Assembly (NCBI GenBank): GCA_037349105.1
Contig: JAYJMM010000086.1
Location: 1,051,501 to 1,115,500, forward strand
From: Limnomonas spitsbergensis
Lineage: Eukaryota; Chlorophyta; Chlorophyceae; Chlamydomonadales
Direction: 5' to 3'
DNA length: 64,000 nt
The notes beneath the pieces were generated by a model. The model saw nothing but the letters and a program-made list of their open reading frames with translations. It searched no databases and had not been told where the DNA came from. Position numbers and translations under genes: made by a program. Below are positions 11,434-24,300 of the stretch, piece by piece (positions within the stretch are counted from its first letter, which is position 1; every line of letters begins with the position of its first letter).

Positions 11434-12064
11434 CGCGATGTGCGCTTCTGGTCCGTGGCGGACTTCTTTCCTCACGGCAGTGATGGACGCCTACGGGCAG
11501 CCTCAGTGATTCTTCACTGGCTGCGAGTGCTCAGCGAGTTAAGCAGCTGATTGGCTATTTGTATGTATAACAATTGACTAAGGCAGCTTAAGCCTTCTGG
11601 CCGTCTGGGCGCGATCCAGCTGGGCTATGTTAAGGGGCACTTACCGCGCGACTCGCGGTGAGAGTGACGGGACGTAGACTGCGTACTTCTTCTTCGGCAG
11701 GGTCTCGGCTCTCTTACTGTGGTACTTGTCTCCAGCTATCTCAGCTGAGGCTGAGCTAGTCTTGACTCGGGTTAAGGTACTGACTTAAGTGAAAGCTGCA
11801 GGTCTCGAAGACGGCCGGTGCTTGTTACAAATAGAGGTCTGTCCTTTAGAAAGGGACGAAGTAACTAGCTTAGGCAATTGCCGGGATACAGGGACTCGGC
11901 AAGCCCAATTCAGAGTACGGTAGAACCTGTCAAATCTCCCTGCGTAAGCGGGTTTCTAGGTCTCAGTTCAAATCCGGAGACTCCGCAGAGAAGCTGCGGA
12001 GTCACCGAGGCCGCTAACTGCGGTCTAAACGGTTCTGTCACGTATAAGGTAATATACTGTGACA
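11434..12064 (-). repeat. 3' LTR of the retrotransposon
   Basis: Same length as the right-hand LTR, with 7 substitutions and no indels. Contains the internal copy of the self-priming sequence at 11840-11862. A hairpin of gactccgca and tgcggagtc lies near 11978-12002. Confidence 0.93.
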
Positions 12065-12963
12065 GCTGTCGCACCATAAAGCAGTAAACGTGCTAATATG
12101 GTAAATACCGTAAACTCCGGTCAGGACACCTTAGAGAGGTGTCCTCTACTCACAAACACGGTACATCACCGTACACTCATGCTCCTTGTACTTCAGACAA
12201 GAGTGTGTTAACAAGATAACTATAACTGGAAGTCCCTAACTGGATGTCTCTGCCTGGAAGTCTCCGTCTCGTGGGTACCGCCCCTACTACTTTACTCGCC
12301 CCCCGCTCCCCAGCGTTAAGCCCTCCAGGCATGCGCGGGGAGCCGGAAAAGGGGTGGTACTGAAAGAAACTTCTGGAAAAATATGTACGTAGAAGCTCAA
12401 ATCGTCTCAGCAAATCTGCCTGGTTCAGGCCTTCTTCAATCAGAACTAAAAAAATTCACCGAGTCTCAGCTGAAGCGCAATGCGCAGAATCCTACAAATT
12501 CAAGCTGTTCAGCCCACTACTGGCTAGCAAACAGAGAAATTTGAAAGTTATCAGGTCAAGCTAAGAACAACCGCTGCTCTCGCCCCACTGCGCCATAGCC
12601 GCCTGGTCTTCAATGGCCACAGGAATTGTGCGCCGTAGCAGCGTGATCCGCCTCCTACTGTGCTATCATTGCCCGAGTTGACTAATTCTCCTCGCTCATC
12701 ATCGTCATAACATATGTACTACCGTAGCCTTGCTGCTATGGTGTTGGGAGAAACAAAATTTTCACTATGCTGCCGCGATAGCTTGAACTCCACTCCTGCA
12801 TCTTCCGTCTTTGGTCCGCTGGCTGCCGGCCCACTGCCTGCTGGGTACTAGGACAAGCCGCGCTGCGTCTGCATTCCTGCTCTGTAGGCGCCTGCCCTCT
12901 CCTTGCCAGCTACGGCGTGGGTGACGTTACGTGCTCAGCGGCCTTGCCGCTCTGGGCTCGGCC
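12065..12963 (-). other. 3' noncoding region of the retrotransposon
   Basis: About 0.9 kb between the ORF2 stop and the 3' LTR. No coding signal seen. A hairpin (aggacacc with ggtgtcct) lies at 12123-12145. I see no purine-rich tract at the LTR edge. Confidence 0.6.
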
Positions 12964-15378
12964 TCAGGTCTCGGTAAGCTCCTCAAGGGCTGACTCCTCT
13001 TCCTCCCTTGCTGCTTCTTTGGCCACCTTAGCCCTTCTTGTAACTGCTCTCGGGGTGACATTGGCCTCTCCCCGGCCAGTGGTGTACGAGATGTCGTATA
13101 ATCCGTTCGCCATTGGTCTTGCGATGCCCCGCTCCATCTGCCTTGTTGCTGGGTTGGTGGCCATGACTTCCACCTCAGGCCTGTCCATGACGTTGGCCTC
13201 CTGGGCTGTCCTGGCAGCCGCTCTGGCTGCTGGGCTCGGCCGCCCCTGGACCTGCAAACTGCGATCTTCTGTAGCGGGTCCTGCCCTTGCCGCGGGCTCA
13301 ACTCCCTTGTCATCAGGCGCGCAAGTTGGGCACAACCACTCGCCCTCAGGCACCTCCTTGAGTACTGGTACCAAGCAATCCATGTGCCAACCTGTATTGC
13401 AGGCATCACACAACAGCATCACCTCTCCGCGATCAGGCAGCTGGCACACCTCGCATGACAAGCTGTTACTGGGTCTGGTTCCACTGAAATCAACCACTCC
13501 CCTGAGGTTGGGCAAGTGGCATGGAGAACAATTGACAGCATTCTCTGTTACTGTGAGGCCATCTGCCCCCTCCAGTACCAAGGTTCCCGTCGCCCCCAGT
13601 GTTTTGACCCTGAGGATCTCAGGCCTGGCCTTGGGATCGAGGCTGCGTCGCTCTGATGAATACTTTACATACACGTAATCTCCCTCTGCAAAACGCCTGA
13701 CCTGGGGGACATACCCTCCCCCACGAATGCGTGCATATCGCAGCTTGTCGCGGTGCTGCGCAATTTTTAGATGCTCACCCGCGACTGGCAGTGCCTCTTT
13801 GATCCTGGCCACTCTGGCCAAGAGCAGGTCTGCTGCCTCTTCTGCTGTTGCCACCTTGGCTGTGCTCCAGAGGTCCGCCCCCACTCTGGAGGGGAAGGTG
13901 GGTCTCTGCCCGAACAGCACCTCGTACGGCGCCATGCGCGTGGCCTGCTGCGGCGAGCACCGGAAGCCTAGGGCTACCCATGGCACCATCTTGTCCCAGG
14001 ACTCGTCGCTGCTGCCCTCCTCGCAGCACTTGCGCAGGCCTGCCTTGAGGGTCTGGACAGCCCTCTCTGATAGCCCGTCTGCCTGGGGGTGGTTGGCAGA
14101 AGTGGTGCGGTGGTCAATGAAGCAGTCCAACAACATGTCCTGAAATTCACCCTGGAACTCTGTTCCCTGGTCTGTCACCACTTCTGCGCATCCCCCGAAT
14201 CGTGCAACAACATTCTGAAAGAACGCTAAGGCCGTCACATCCGACGCCTTGCTTGGAATGGGGATCAACTCCACCCATTTGGAGTAATGCTCCACACAAA
14301 CCATCACAAACCGATTGCCCCTGGAAGTGGTCGTAAATGGACCACACAGGTCCACTCCCCACCGGAAAAACAACCCCTCAATGGGTAGTGGGTGCAGGTT
14401 GGGCTGTATGTGATTGAATGTGGACGCCCTGGCCCTGTCACACACACCACATTCCTGCACTGCCCTCTTGACTGCTGCTCTGAGCCCCCGCCACCAATGC
14501 TGCTGCATGACCATGAAGGCCGTGCGGTGGCTGCCAAAATGGCCCGTACCGGCATGGGCTGTCTGGATCACTGCAAGCCTGTCCTCTGGCCTGGGCACCA
14601 CACAACGTCTACCGTCAGGCATGAGTCTCATCAGTACTCCTCCCCTCTCTGATTCCCACTGGAATGGCGCCGCTCTGCGCTGTATTCTGGTCTGTTCTCC
14701 TAGCTCTGTTCCCTGAACGTATGTCTTTTCACGGAGAAACCTCAATACTGGTTCATCTGCCCACACATCAACCCTGACCGCTGGTCCTGCAGGGCATCCT
14801 GGCGGGTCCTTTTCACCCTCTGTGTCCCTGGTCACCACGATTTCAACCTCAACTTGTTCCTCAGGCGTGTTCCCACCTGGTTCCTGTGCCGCGTCGGCCC
14901 AGTCTGCCGCAGCTGATTCTCCCAGGCACTGCCTGTATGACGCGGCCACCTCTCCGCTGCCAGAGCATGCGTTTCCTGCAGTAGCGAGGGCATAGTGGCT
15001 GGACGTTAAAGTTGCACCCAGCACTGGGTCCCTGTCCTGGCCTGGCAGCCTTGCTCTGCGTTTCAATTCCTCTGGTATGATTTTAGCACACTCAAGTGCC
15101 ACATTGAGCCATGCTCCTAGTGCCCACGAGTCCATGCACCTGCCCAAGGCTGCCCTTCTGGCTGCCTCTGGGAAGTCTGGGCGCGGCAATGTGGACCCCA
15201 CAGCGTACCCCATGGCTCGCTCACGCTCATTTGCATTGGGCTCCTGCAAGTCCCCCATGGGTCTGTACACCATCCCATTTTGCCCGTTACGAAAAGAATA
15301 TGATGAGGGTGTGGCCATCAAACATCCTTCCTGGGCTGGCCTGTTACGTTGATGCGGTACCCCCCATTGTCCGGACAT
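12964..15378 (-). CDS. Retrotransposon ORF2: methyltransferase C-terminus, integrase, PHD finger
   Basis: Open frame of 804 codons in the -1 frame relative to ORF1, overlapping it by 61 bases. Residues 46-58 (EPNANERERAMGY) and 74-90 (RRAALGRCMDSWALGAW) resemble cytosine methyltransferase motifs IX and X, completing the domain begun in ORF1. Residues about 275-313 form the integrase HHCC zinc site, ending CGVC. The catalytic triad is D343 (GVDLCGPF), D403 (VVTDQGTEF) and E438 (HPQADGLSERAVQTL), as in Gypsy integrases. A GPY/F- or SH3-like segment follows (EGDYVYVKYSSERR). Residues about 642-685 are a C4HC3 PHD finger (CEVCQLPDRGE, LLCDACNTGWHMDCL, EGEWLCPTC), a domain family that often reads histone H3 tails. 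It may help target integration to chromatin; this is inference. Expression probably depends on a -1 shift; six Gs on the coding strand lie at 15365-15360. Confidence 0.9.
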   Translation of the reverse strand: MSGQWGVPHQRNRPAQEGCLMATPSSYSFRNGQNGMVYRPMGDLQEPNANERERAMGYAVGSTLPRPDFPEAARRAALGRCMDSWALGAWLNVALECAKIIPEELKRRARLPGQDRDPVLGATLTSSHYALATAGNACSGSGEVAASYRQCLGESAAADWADAAQEPGGNTPEEQVEVEIVVTRDTEGEKDPPGCPAGPAVRVDVWADEPVLRFLREKTYVQGTELGEQTRIQRRAAPFQWESERGGVLMRLMPDGRRCVVPRPEDRLAVIQTAHAGTGHFGSHRTAFMVMQQHWWRGLRAAVKRAVQECGVCDRARASTFNHIQPNLHPLPIEGLFFRWGVDLCGPFTTTSRGNRFVMVCVEHYSKWVELIPIPSKASDVTALAFFQNVVARFGGCAEVVTDQGTEFQGEFQDMLLDCFIDHRTTSANHPQADGLSERAVQTLKAGLRKCCEEGSSDESWDKMVPWVALGFRCSPQQATRMAPYEVLFGQRPTFPSRVGADLWSTAKVATAEEAADLLLARVARIKEALPVAGEHLKIAQHRDKLRYARIRGGGYVPQVRRFAEGDYVYVKYSSERRSLDPKARPEILRVKTLGATGTLVLEGADGLTVTENAVNCSPCHLPNLRGVVDFSGTRPSNSLSCEVCQLPDRGEVMLLCDACNTGWHMDCLVPVLKEVPEGEWLCPTCAPDDKGVEPAARAGPATEDRSLQVQGRPSPAARAAARTAQEANVMDRPEVEVMATNPATRQMERGIARPMANGLYDISYTTGRGEANVTPRAVTRRAKVAKEAAREEEESALEELTET

Positions 15379-18300
15379 GATACCACCTGGGCCTTGCTGC
15401 CCTTGTCCAGAATGTCGTCTACTATCCCCTCGTGGGGTCTGGTTGACGCACGAATCACAAACTCAATATCTGCTGCAGGGGCGATATTCCCCCAATAGTT
15501 GCGGGTGCGGTGGGCGTAAGACCCCACCTGCGCTGCGTCAAACAACGCCGGTGTCCCCAGAATCCTGCACACCTCCTGAAAAACCTCAACACTGGCCTTC
15601 ACACTCTTCTGATTCAATTGCATTGCTACGTTCTCAATCAGGTACGCTGGCGGCCTAGGCCCCTGCAGGAACTGTAGCGTACCCAACAGCTTGACTAACG
15701 GGAAGAAAGACTTGCTTCTCTCTCCCGCGAGCCCACGCCCCTTGCCAGCTGACGAGAGGTCCTGGCACTCCCAGCCTGCTACCATGAACCACTGGCGCCC
15801 CTCCTGGGCACCCGCCTCTTTGAGGTGCTCCGCCGTAATGGCATACACATCTTGGGGCAACGCTCTGAAAGCCTTATCGAACGCTTTGACCGGAAGCAAC
15901 TGAGGGTATCTCATGTGCAACTGCAACAGGCGACCCCCTGCGATCTCTCTGACTTCCTCACTGATATCAGCATACAAGTACTGCACCACTGGGATACCCG
16001 CCCTGAGCACCATTTCCAGCCCTGAGCACATACCTCCAAAGGGCTCGAAAAGGACGACTCCCTCGGTCTCCATGGCCCGCACAGCCCCACTCGACAGGCA
16101 AGCTGTGTCCAGGCCTGCCTCCTCCTGGACTGCTGGCTCGGGGGCGGCTGTATCGAGCCTGGCCCCTGTGCGGTCAGCTGAGGATGGGAGTGGCGATCTG
16201 GACGGGATGTCCGCATTCTGGTGGCATGCCCCCTGCGTGCCGCAGTAGCCTGGTAGATCTTCCATGGAGTAAGCGAATGCTCCTTGGCGATCCCGGAGGC
16301 TCTGCTCCAGGCTCTCCTGCTGCTCCGCAGTGAAGTCGGGGTGCTGGCCCAGCAGCCACCCCTCCTTGGTCTTGACGTACTCCGTGGGTAGCTCCACTAC
16401 TCCCCCCGGCTGGAACATGTCGATCATCTCAGCCGCCTGCGGGTCGTCCTCCGCGGGCGGCTCTTCCCTGCCAGTGTCGTTGCCGCTTTGCCAGCTCTCC
16501 TGCTGGCTGCGGGCACCCCTCCTGCTGGCACCCCCCATGGGAATGACTGCTGGCGGGCGCAACCATCCAGACGACAGCTTCGCTGCTGCCTCTTGTCCAG
16601 ACACAAAAGCCCCTTGGCCTGCTGTAAATCCTCCTCCTCGTACCCCCTGCTCGGTGGCTCGCGCCCCTGGCACACATACCGACAGCAGGAGCCACACCAG
16701 GATCAGCTGGAGCGTCCCCGTAAGGATCCCCTTAAATGCTGTACAGGTGAGGAGTCCTCTGCAAGCTGGCATCTGCCTCGTGGGCTTCTGCGGTAGGTGC
16801 TCTGCGGGTTGTACGCATGGTTCTGCGCTCTGCGCTGGCTTCTGCTGCCCTCCGGCCCATGTGATCTCCAGGTCTACCTGGCTGATCCTGAGTGGCAGGA
16901 CTGGGCAGTCCATTCCTGGTCTGCTGCCACGGTTCCTGTCCGCGGCTGCCCTCTGCGCCTTTCCCGCGCGCCGCCTAGCCTTTTTTTTTGACTTTTTCCC
17001 CCGCAACTCGGCAGTGTCAGCCCAAGCCGCACCGGCCCTTTCTGGCCCTGCTCCTGGGATCTGTCCTGTGCTGCCTTGTGCCAGCCGCTCCTGCCTGTGA
17101 GTGGCGCGCTGCACAGTTTTGCTGCTGCCGGCACCCGCGGGCTCCTCTGGCCCACAGCCCTGTCGCATGGTTTCCCGAGCGCTGGCAGCCCTCCCTGCAA
17201 GGTCCTCCCCCCTGCTGGTTCGGGCCTGGCTGCTGCGGCTGTTCGACGGCTGTTGGGTGTCCACTCCCTTTGCTCCCATCGTGTTGAGGGCTGATATTCT
17301 CTTCGTCAGCTCCTCCTGTAGCTCCCTGACCGCCCTGCTGTAACCTCCCATCCTGGGGTTCGGATCGGGCTGTGGCAGCATTCTGAGTCGGAAAAGCAGG
17401 CTAGCCTCCTGGCTTGCCTCTTGCTGCCCCATTTCCTGCCTTCGTAGCACGTCCAGCTGATCCACGAAGTTCCTGAGCACTGCCACCCAGCGTCCCGTGC
17501 TGTATGCTGCTGGGTCACCCCAGGGCTCCCTTGCTGCTGCCTGTGCTGGCGGGCTGATCTGGGCGTCCCCTGGGCTCCTGCTGCTCGCCTCGCCTGCTGC
17601 TGCCCCCTTGGGCTCGCAAGTGTACTGGTCTGCTGCTTGCCGCTGGCTGACCCCCACTGCGACCTGGTGTGCCTCCTCTTCTAGTGCGACCTTGCTGCTG
17701 CGTTCTATCTCGGCTCTCCTGGTTCTGCACTCTGCCATGGCTGCTTGCTCCTGAACAACACCGCGCATCCACTCCTGCCGTAGCTGTAACAATTCCTCCT
17801 TGCGGCCCCACCCTGGACTCCCTGGTCCAGGGCCTGCGTCGGTTGGCTCTTCCATCCCATCTGCATCCCCGGCATCAGCTCTTGTGAGGCTGATCCTTGC
17901 TGGGAACGGGCTTCCGTCAGCGCCCCACTCCTCTTCCGACTCTGAATCCTGCACCAGTGATGGTGGCCCTTCCGAAGGGTCTTCATTCTCCTCTCCTAGC
18001 AGCCCCCTGCCCTCATGGCTGGGGCGAAGCTCATTGCTGGACCTTGGCTCCCTGCTGTCCAGGTCTCCTGCAAGTGGTCTGCTGGTACTGTCCGGGGGTG
18101 TCTGGGGCTCCGCCCGATCCCCGATCTCATCCTCCAGGGCTAACACCTCCATTTCACCCATGGGCTCCAGCCATTCCCAAGAGGATGCTGTTGCCCCGAG
18201 TGTGGTGACAAAGGCGACATGGCCCTGCTCTGTTGGCTCCTGGTATGCGTCCTGGATTGGTCCGTCACTGTCGGCAGCGGGGTCCCAATAGCGGGAACCC

Positions 18301-21300
18301 CACCTGCCCAGTATCCAGCGTCCCAGCACGGGCTGAGTCCTCAGCTCTTCCAGTTCCTCCATGTAGGTATCCGATCCTGCTCCTCTGAACAAGGGATGCA
18401 GCGTGCGCACCCCTGCCGGGTGCGCCTGCCTCCACAGCTGTACTGTCATGCCGTTTGCCTGCCAATAAGGGCCCACGCTGCTGGCCCTGTTGTCGCGCCA
18501 CGCTCTTCTCTCCCAGCGCACCCACTGGTGCACGCACGCTTCTAACGGCGAGCGCGCGAACTCCTCCTCGTCTTCCCACATGGGTCCATCCGCTGGCGAC
18601 CTCTGGGCCCCATATGGCCATGTGGGGCAGTCTGTCATTCCCAGCGGCGCCCACTGATCATCCACGCCCCAGACATGCCGCATGGCTGCCGACAGCTGTC
18701 CCGGAAGAAGAACCCGTTGCAACGCCATGAGCATGACTGCCCATGTCGCTGGGTCTGCTCCCCTGGCGTGCGTGTGCGCGTGGAACTCTGCCTCGTCGAC
18801 TGATGCGCACTTGGTGATCGCCACATTCCCTTCGCACCTTGCGAACAGGAAGACTGGCATATCATCCCGCGACGCATGCATGTGGATCCATGCCGCTGAA
18901 ACAGGCAGCTCTCCCTCTTCCAGCTCCTCGTAGTAGTAAGTTACCAGCTGCTGAACTGGGATGGCTGCTCTGGCTTCCCCAGGAGCCACTCCCCATGGTA
19001 CAGCTTGCCCTGCGACCATCCTGGGGATGGTGACCGACGCCTCAACGGTGGCCTCACACCGCCGTGGCCTATCGGCATGGCACAGCCCTGCCCCGCTGTA
19101 GGTTCCATCCTCGGACCTGTCACCCCCTCCGTGCTCTCCTAAGGCCTGCACTGGCACGTAGAAAGCGCGGTCTCTGAGAGCGGGGTGCTCCATCAACTGG
19201 TGGACGCAGTCCTCCGCCCATGGCGTGCGCATGAACCCGGGCTGCGCACCCTGCCACACCCCCTCGGTGCGCGTGCTATCCGGCACGTCTGGGTGCGCCC
19301 TGTCGACTGCGGCTACCGCTGTGATGCCTTCTTTGACGGCTAGGTCCACCATCTCGCTGACGCAGTATGCGTAGATGGGGTGCCGTGACCATCCCCTCTG
19401 CATATAATCCTCCATCCTTGTGCTGGGCTGTATGAACCCCTTGAGTGCTGCATTCAGCAGGACTGCTGTCACCGCGTCCCATGGAAAGATCAGTCTGGCC
19501 ACTGCCTGCATGGCTGCCGCTATGTTGACACACGTCTGCGACCTGCCTTCCAGGAGCCTGTGGTTCTGCAACCTACAAAGCCCATCCTTGGACTGTGCCG
19601 GCAGAGTGATCATAGCCTCTGAAGACGACGCCTCTGGCATTTCTTCCCCCAGGCGGTACCATTGCACGAAGCACCTGCTCTCTGGCAATCTCGGCGGGTC
19701 TGGCTCAGGGCGAACCCGCCCTCTGCTGCCCGACCTGTCCCGGCGCCCTGTACCGCCCTGGGTGAACCGGGAATCCTCATTCCATGCAGCGGGCCTCTCG
19801 CCCCTGCTGCGGCTGCGCTGCAGCCCTCTGTCCTCCTCTTCCCATCTGACAGTGTTGGACAGAGAGGTGGTACTGTGATGGGTCCTAACGGCCCCCGCCG
19901 TATTGTCCTCTGGACTCATAGCTGCTGCCCCCTTGGCCCCTGGGTGGTGACCCTGCCTGCTGAGCCAATCCCGGGTCCCGGTGGCTGCTCCAGCTACCTC
20001 GCCGCCTGTGTCCGCGTTGCCCTCCGGGGTACCTGGGCAGAGCATGGCAGCTTCCTCCTCACGCACTGTTAAAGGAGCTTGAGGCTCATAGCCTTCCTCT
20101 GAGGCGCTGGTGCCGTCCCCACTGGAACTGGTTTCCCATTCGTCTACCCTGTGCTGGAGCCCTGCCTCCTGCTCTAGCCTCTCAAACTCATCCATCTGGG
20201 CATTGTAGATGTCCCATTCTTTGTCGAGAAACTGCTGGAGAATGCCAGGCCATCCCTCACATGGGGCCGGGCATCCCCTTTGCTGGAGGTTCCTGAGAAA
20301 CTCCACTGCATGCGCCATGGACCTGGCTGACCCTGCGGGCCGAGTACCATAGTGATTCATGGCTAGGGCCTCTACCACCATCTGCCAGTGGTGCCTTTGC
20401 TGGGCCACCTGCCCCTCTGGCACCACTTGGAACGTTACCGGCATTGCTGCGGCCTGGTGGCTCACAACTTGAGTCGCTGCGTTCTGCCCACACCCTTCAT
20501 GGACAGACATCATGCACGTGTGCCTCTCCTGGCTGACCCACCTGGAGTTGTAAGACTGCCCTGCTGGCCCCGGTCGTCCTGGCGGGCCTGGCAGCTCACT
20601 CGGTCCAGCTGTCTCCCGCTGCTTTTTCCATTCTTCAAAGGAGACCTCCTTGGCGGCTTCATAAGCTCGCCTCATGTTGTCTTCCTCAACCTCCTGGCTC
20701 CTGCCAGGTCCCCTGACTCCCCAGCTCCTTTCCGGGCCTCCTGCTGCCCGCGATCGGTCAAACTGGCTGCTGTCCCCTGGCTGCGGTGCCTCTCCCTGCT
20801 CTGGGCACGCATTGGCGTAGTGCCCTGGCTTCCCACAGTTTAAGCACACTCCCCCATCGTGGGGTCCGAGGACACTTCTCTGTCCCCCCATCCAGCTGCG
20901 CCCTGCCTGGGCCCTGCCCGGCGGACTCTGGCCTGGGGCTCCTCTTCTATCCTGCATGCTCCCTTCCGGCTGGTATGGCCTGGCGTGGCTACCTGTGCCT
21001 CGCTCTTTTGACCTGCCCCTGGGCTGGCTCCCGCGATCCCCGCTGGGTGACTGCTGCCTCCTGCCTCTAGGCCGGTCGAAGCTATCATCGCGGTCTGGCC
21101 GCTGGGTTCGAGCTTCCGGTGTGGGTACCGCCCCGCGGCGTTCTACACTGCGAGCCCTCTGCGCACTCCTGCTGCGCTCTCTGGTTTCTGTGTGTATTGC
21201 GACATCTGGGGTTGACCCCCTGAGCTGCACTCGCTTCTCCCCTCTGGCCTGCCTGGCCCCACCACTGCCCCCTGGTCCTTGCTGACCAGTGGCTTGCTGC

Positions 21301-24300
21301 TCCTGTTCCTGCAGCTGCTCCTGGCTCAAACCCTCGTCCTCCTCTGCGAGCTCGGCCGCGGTTTGAAACATGATTCCCATATGCTCTGCCAGCTCCGGGT
21401 CTCCAGGGATTGTGGACTGCAGCGGCTCTCCTGCCTGCTGGTTCCCGAGGTTGTCGTATAGTGCTCGCAGCTGGTCTGCACGCAAGACTTTCTGCTGCTG
21501 TACCTCCGTGAGCCGTATGTTGGCATCATGGAGGCCTGTCCACCTGACCTGCTGCAACCTCAGGTATTCAATGGTTGCAGCCGCCTGGCGGTACAGCAGC
21601 TCTTCTCTCGCCTTGACGTCTTGCTGCAGCAACTCCACTTGTTGCTGCAGCCTCAGCACAAGCATGTACTTCTGACTGGTCCTTTGCTTAGGGACCTCTT
21701 CCTCCTCTGACTCCTCTGGTTCTTCACTCTCCTCCTTGCCGCCAGGCTCCTCCTGGCCGCGGTTGGCTGTTACCCCTTGCGTTCCGCCTGCTGCTTCTGG
21801 GGCGTCTTCCCTAACGCCCCCATCAGCCGCACAGGCCCTCTCGTCTTTGCCAGGCACTCGCACCTTCGAGCGCCTGATTGATCCTGCTGGTGCAGCTCTT
21901 GCTGCTGCGGCTCCTCCAAAGTCTACCCGCCTTTTGGCTCCTGGTGATGTCCCCTGGGCTGCGGGGACTGCCGCAGGCTTCTGCAGTATCTTCCGGATTT
22001 TCTGGTCACACTCCTCTGGTGAGTGCGGGCCAGGTTCTCCGCACAAGACACATGGGTAGCGTGGGCTTGCCTTCATGCACCTCCTGGTGATCTCCTTTTG
22101 GTATGCCGACTTCGACTCTGCCTTGAGTGCCATTGCTACCCCAGCATTGGCCTCTGCCTGTGTTGCTGCCTGGCCTGGCTGTGACGCAGCGGCCTTGGCA
22201 TCCACCTTGACCTCCCTGGGCACTGCAGCCTGCGCTTGCCCGCATTGGCGCGGCCTGGAAGTGGTCTCCTGTGGGTCCCCACGGCTGCTCCTGCTCGCAT
22301 CTGCGGTGCTTCTGCCTGCACCTGCGGCTGTTCCGCGACTCTGTCCCACCTTCTGGTCTGTCCTCATGGCGGCACCTGCGTGTGTGGCCATGGCATGCTG
22401 TAAGAGCGGCTCGTGTTCTTCCTCCACACTGGCCGCGGGCCACCCTTCCCGTTCTGCAAATCCACACTGGATTCCTGCCCATGCTACTGCTGCTGCCTGG
22501 TACCCCCCTGCTGGGGATGCTAGGACCAGCGGCAGCGTCAGGTCCCTGACCCCTCGTACTGTCTGGGGACCATCTCTGGGGCGTAAGGTCAGCCTTCCTG
22601 CTGCCTCCAAAACCCCATTGTACTTGAGAAACTCTGGGTTCCCCACCAAGTGTTCGTATGCATCGGGTGGCGTTTTTACGACCCTGACCACCGTGGGTTC
22701 CATAATAGCATTGGGCCCCCCATATCCGTACACCACATAAATGAACAGCACCCCATACAGATCTGCCCCTGCATTGTCTGTCGTGCGGATCTTCTCATCC
22801 GTCCGGATCAGTTCTGCCCCCATGGCGACTAACTGTTCTGCAATGTTGACTGTGATCACATGACAGGAGCATGCTGAGTCCATGAGGGCCTTCTGGGCCA
22901 CCAGGACCTTTCCTTTGACCATTAGTCCCACACATTGCTCCAGGTTGCTTCTGTCATTCTTAAAATACTGCAGCCTTGGTGCAGCTGTCACCACCTTGCT
23001 TTCCTGCCTGCCTTTACTGGCCTTACCCCTGTGGTCTTCTGAACCCATGGGCATAGTGGTGAACGACAGCGCCGTCAGCCTCTCGTTCAACTTGAACACC
23101 TGCAGTCGGATGTCAGACATATCGTCAGCTAATTTGCTCAAAACCAGCCTCTTTGCTCCCTTCCTGGAGGCAGGTTCCACGAGCCTTTGCTCAGGTTCCT
23201 CCTCCGGACAGGGTTCTGGCAAGAATGACCTAGGACGAGCGTTGTGAGCCGCCTGTTTGAATCCTGCGGATTTGGGCACCAGCCCAACCTGCGTCATGAG
23301 TGCTACAGACTCGCTGAGCATCTCTGCCATAGTCTGTTGCCAGCCCTCTGGCTCGGCTTGCCCCGTTGGGCTGCTTAGGTGAGATACGTGTGCCGCTTGC
23401 TGAGCCTGACCCCCCTGGCCAGGCCCCGGCCGTTGGTACTGCCTGTTGTTCTGATTCCGCTCGTACGGTCTGCCTGCAGGCTGACCCTGCTGTGGCCTTG
23501 GTGGGAGCGGGTACTGCTGCTGCGGCGGCCTTGCCTGCCCAGCTGCAATGTCAGTAGCGAGTGGCGCCGGCCTGCGCTCATCCCTGGGCCTGGGCGCCCT
23601 GCAGTCCCTGGCCAGGTGCGCCGTGCTACCACACTGGTAGCATGCTTTGGCTGCCCCTGCAGCGCCTTCTGCGCTGTAATTTGGTGCCCCTGATTGATCT
23701 GCCCAGGTAACTCCTCTGGGTTTGTCACTCCGCTGTTGCTGGGCAGCTGCTGCTCCTGCGGGGTTCCCTGCCCCTTCAAGGCGTGTCCGCATCTCCCACT
23801 GTCCTGTTCTCTCCTTCCTCGTTCTGTTGGACTGCGCCTCTCCCTGGCCAGGCCCACTGGCCATCTGTTTGAGGCTTGCGCCTCCTAGGTCCCCCATTTC
23901 CAGGGCAAACTTCTCCCACAGCACCACCTGCTGTGTGAGCACTGCAATCTGATCTTCGTCTGTCATGCTGAGGTACCCTGGAACGGTCATAACAAACTTG
24001 CTCAGTTTGGCTTTAGCGAGCGCTGGAAGTCCGTCATGGAACAGATGCGAGACCGAGTGCCTCCTACCAAAGTGGTCCACTGCATCCCTTGAGATCTGCA
24101 GCAACTCTGCTGTTGACAGCACTCTGTGAGCAAATGCTTCCACCGTCTCCTCTGGCTTGACGTCAGGATCGAGAGTGGTCTTCACTCCTAGCCTGAGGTG
24201 GGAGATGGCTGTCCTCTCATCTGAGGTTGGCTTCCCCACTTCTGCTTGAACTACCTTGATCCACAAGGTTAGCAGCGAGGCTTCACAACACTGCTCCTCT

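Noticed and set aside
11950..11980. T-arm-like text (agttcaaatccgg) in the LTRs, suggesting a tRNA
   Set aside because: No acceptor stem, D-arm or anticodon arm can be drawn around it; the arms do not pair as a T-arm should.
16330..17100. 256-codon plus-strand frame and other plus frames across 12.9-27 kb
   Set aside because: Shadows of the retrotransposon ORFs, which carry recognisable domains on the minus strand.
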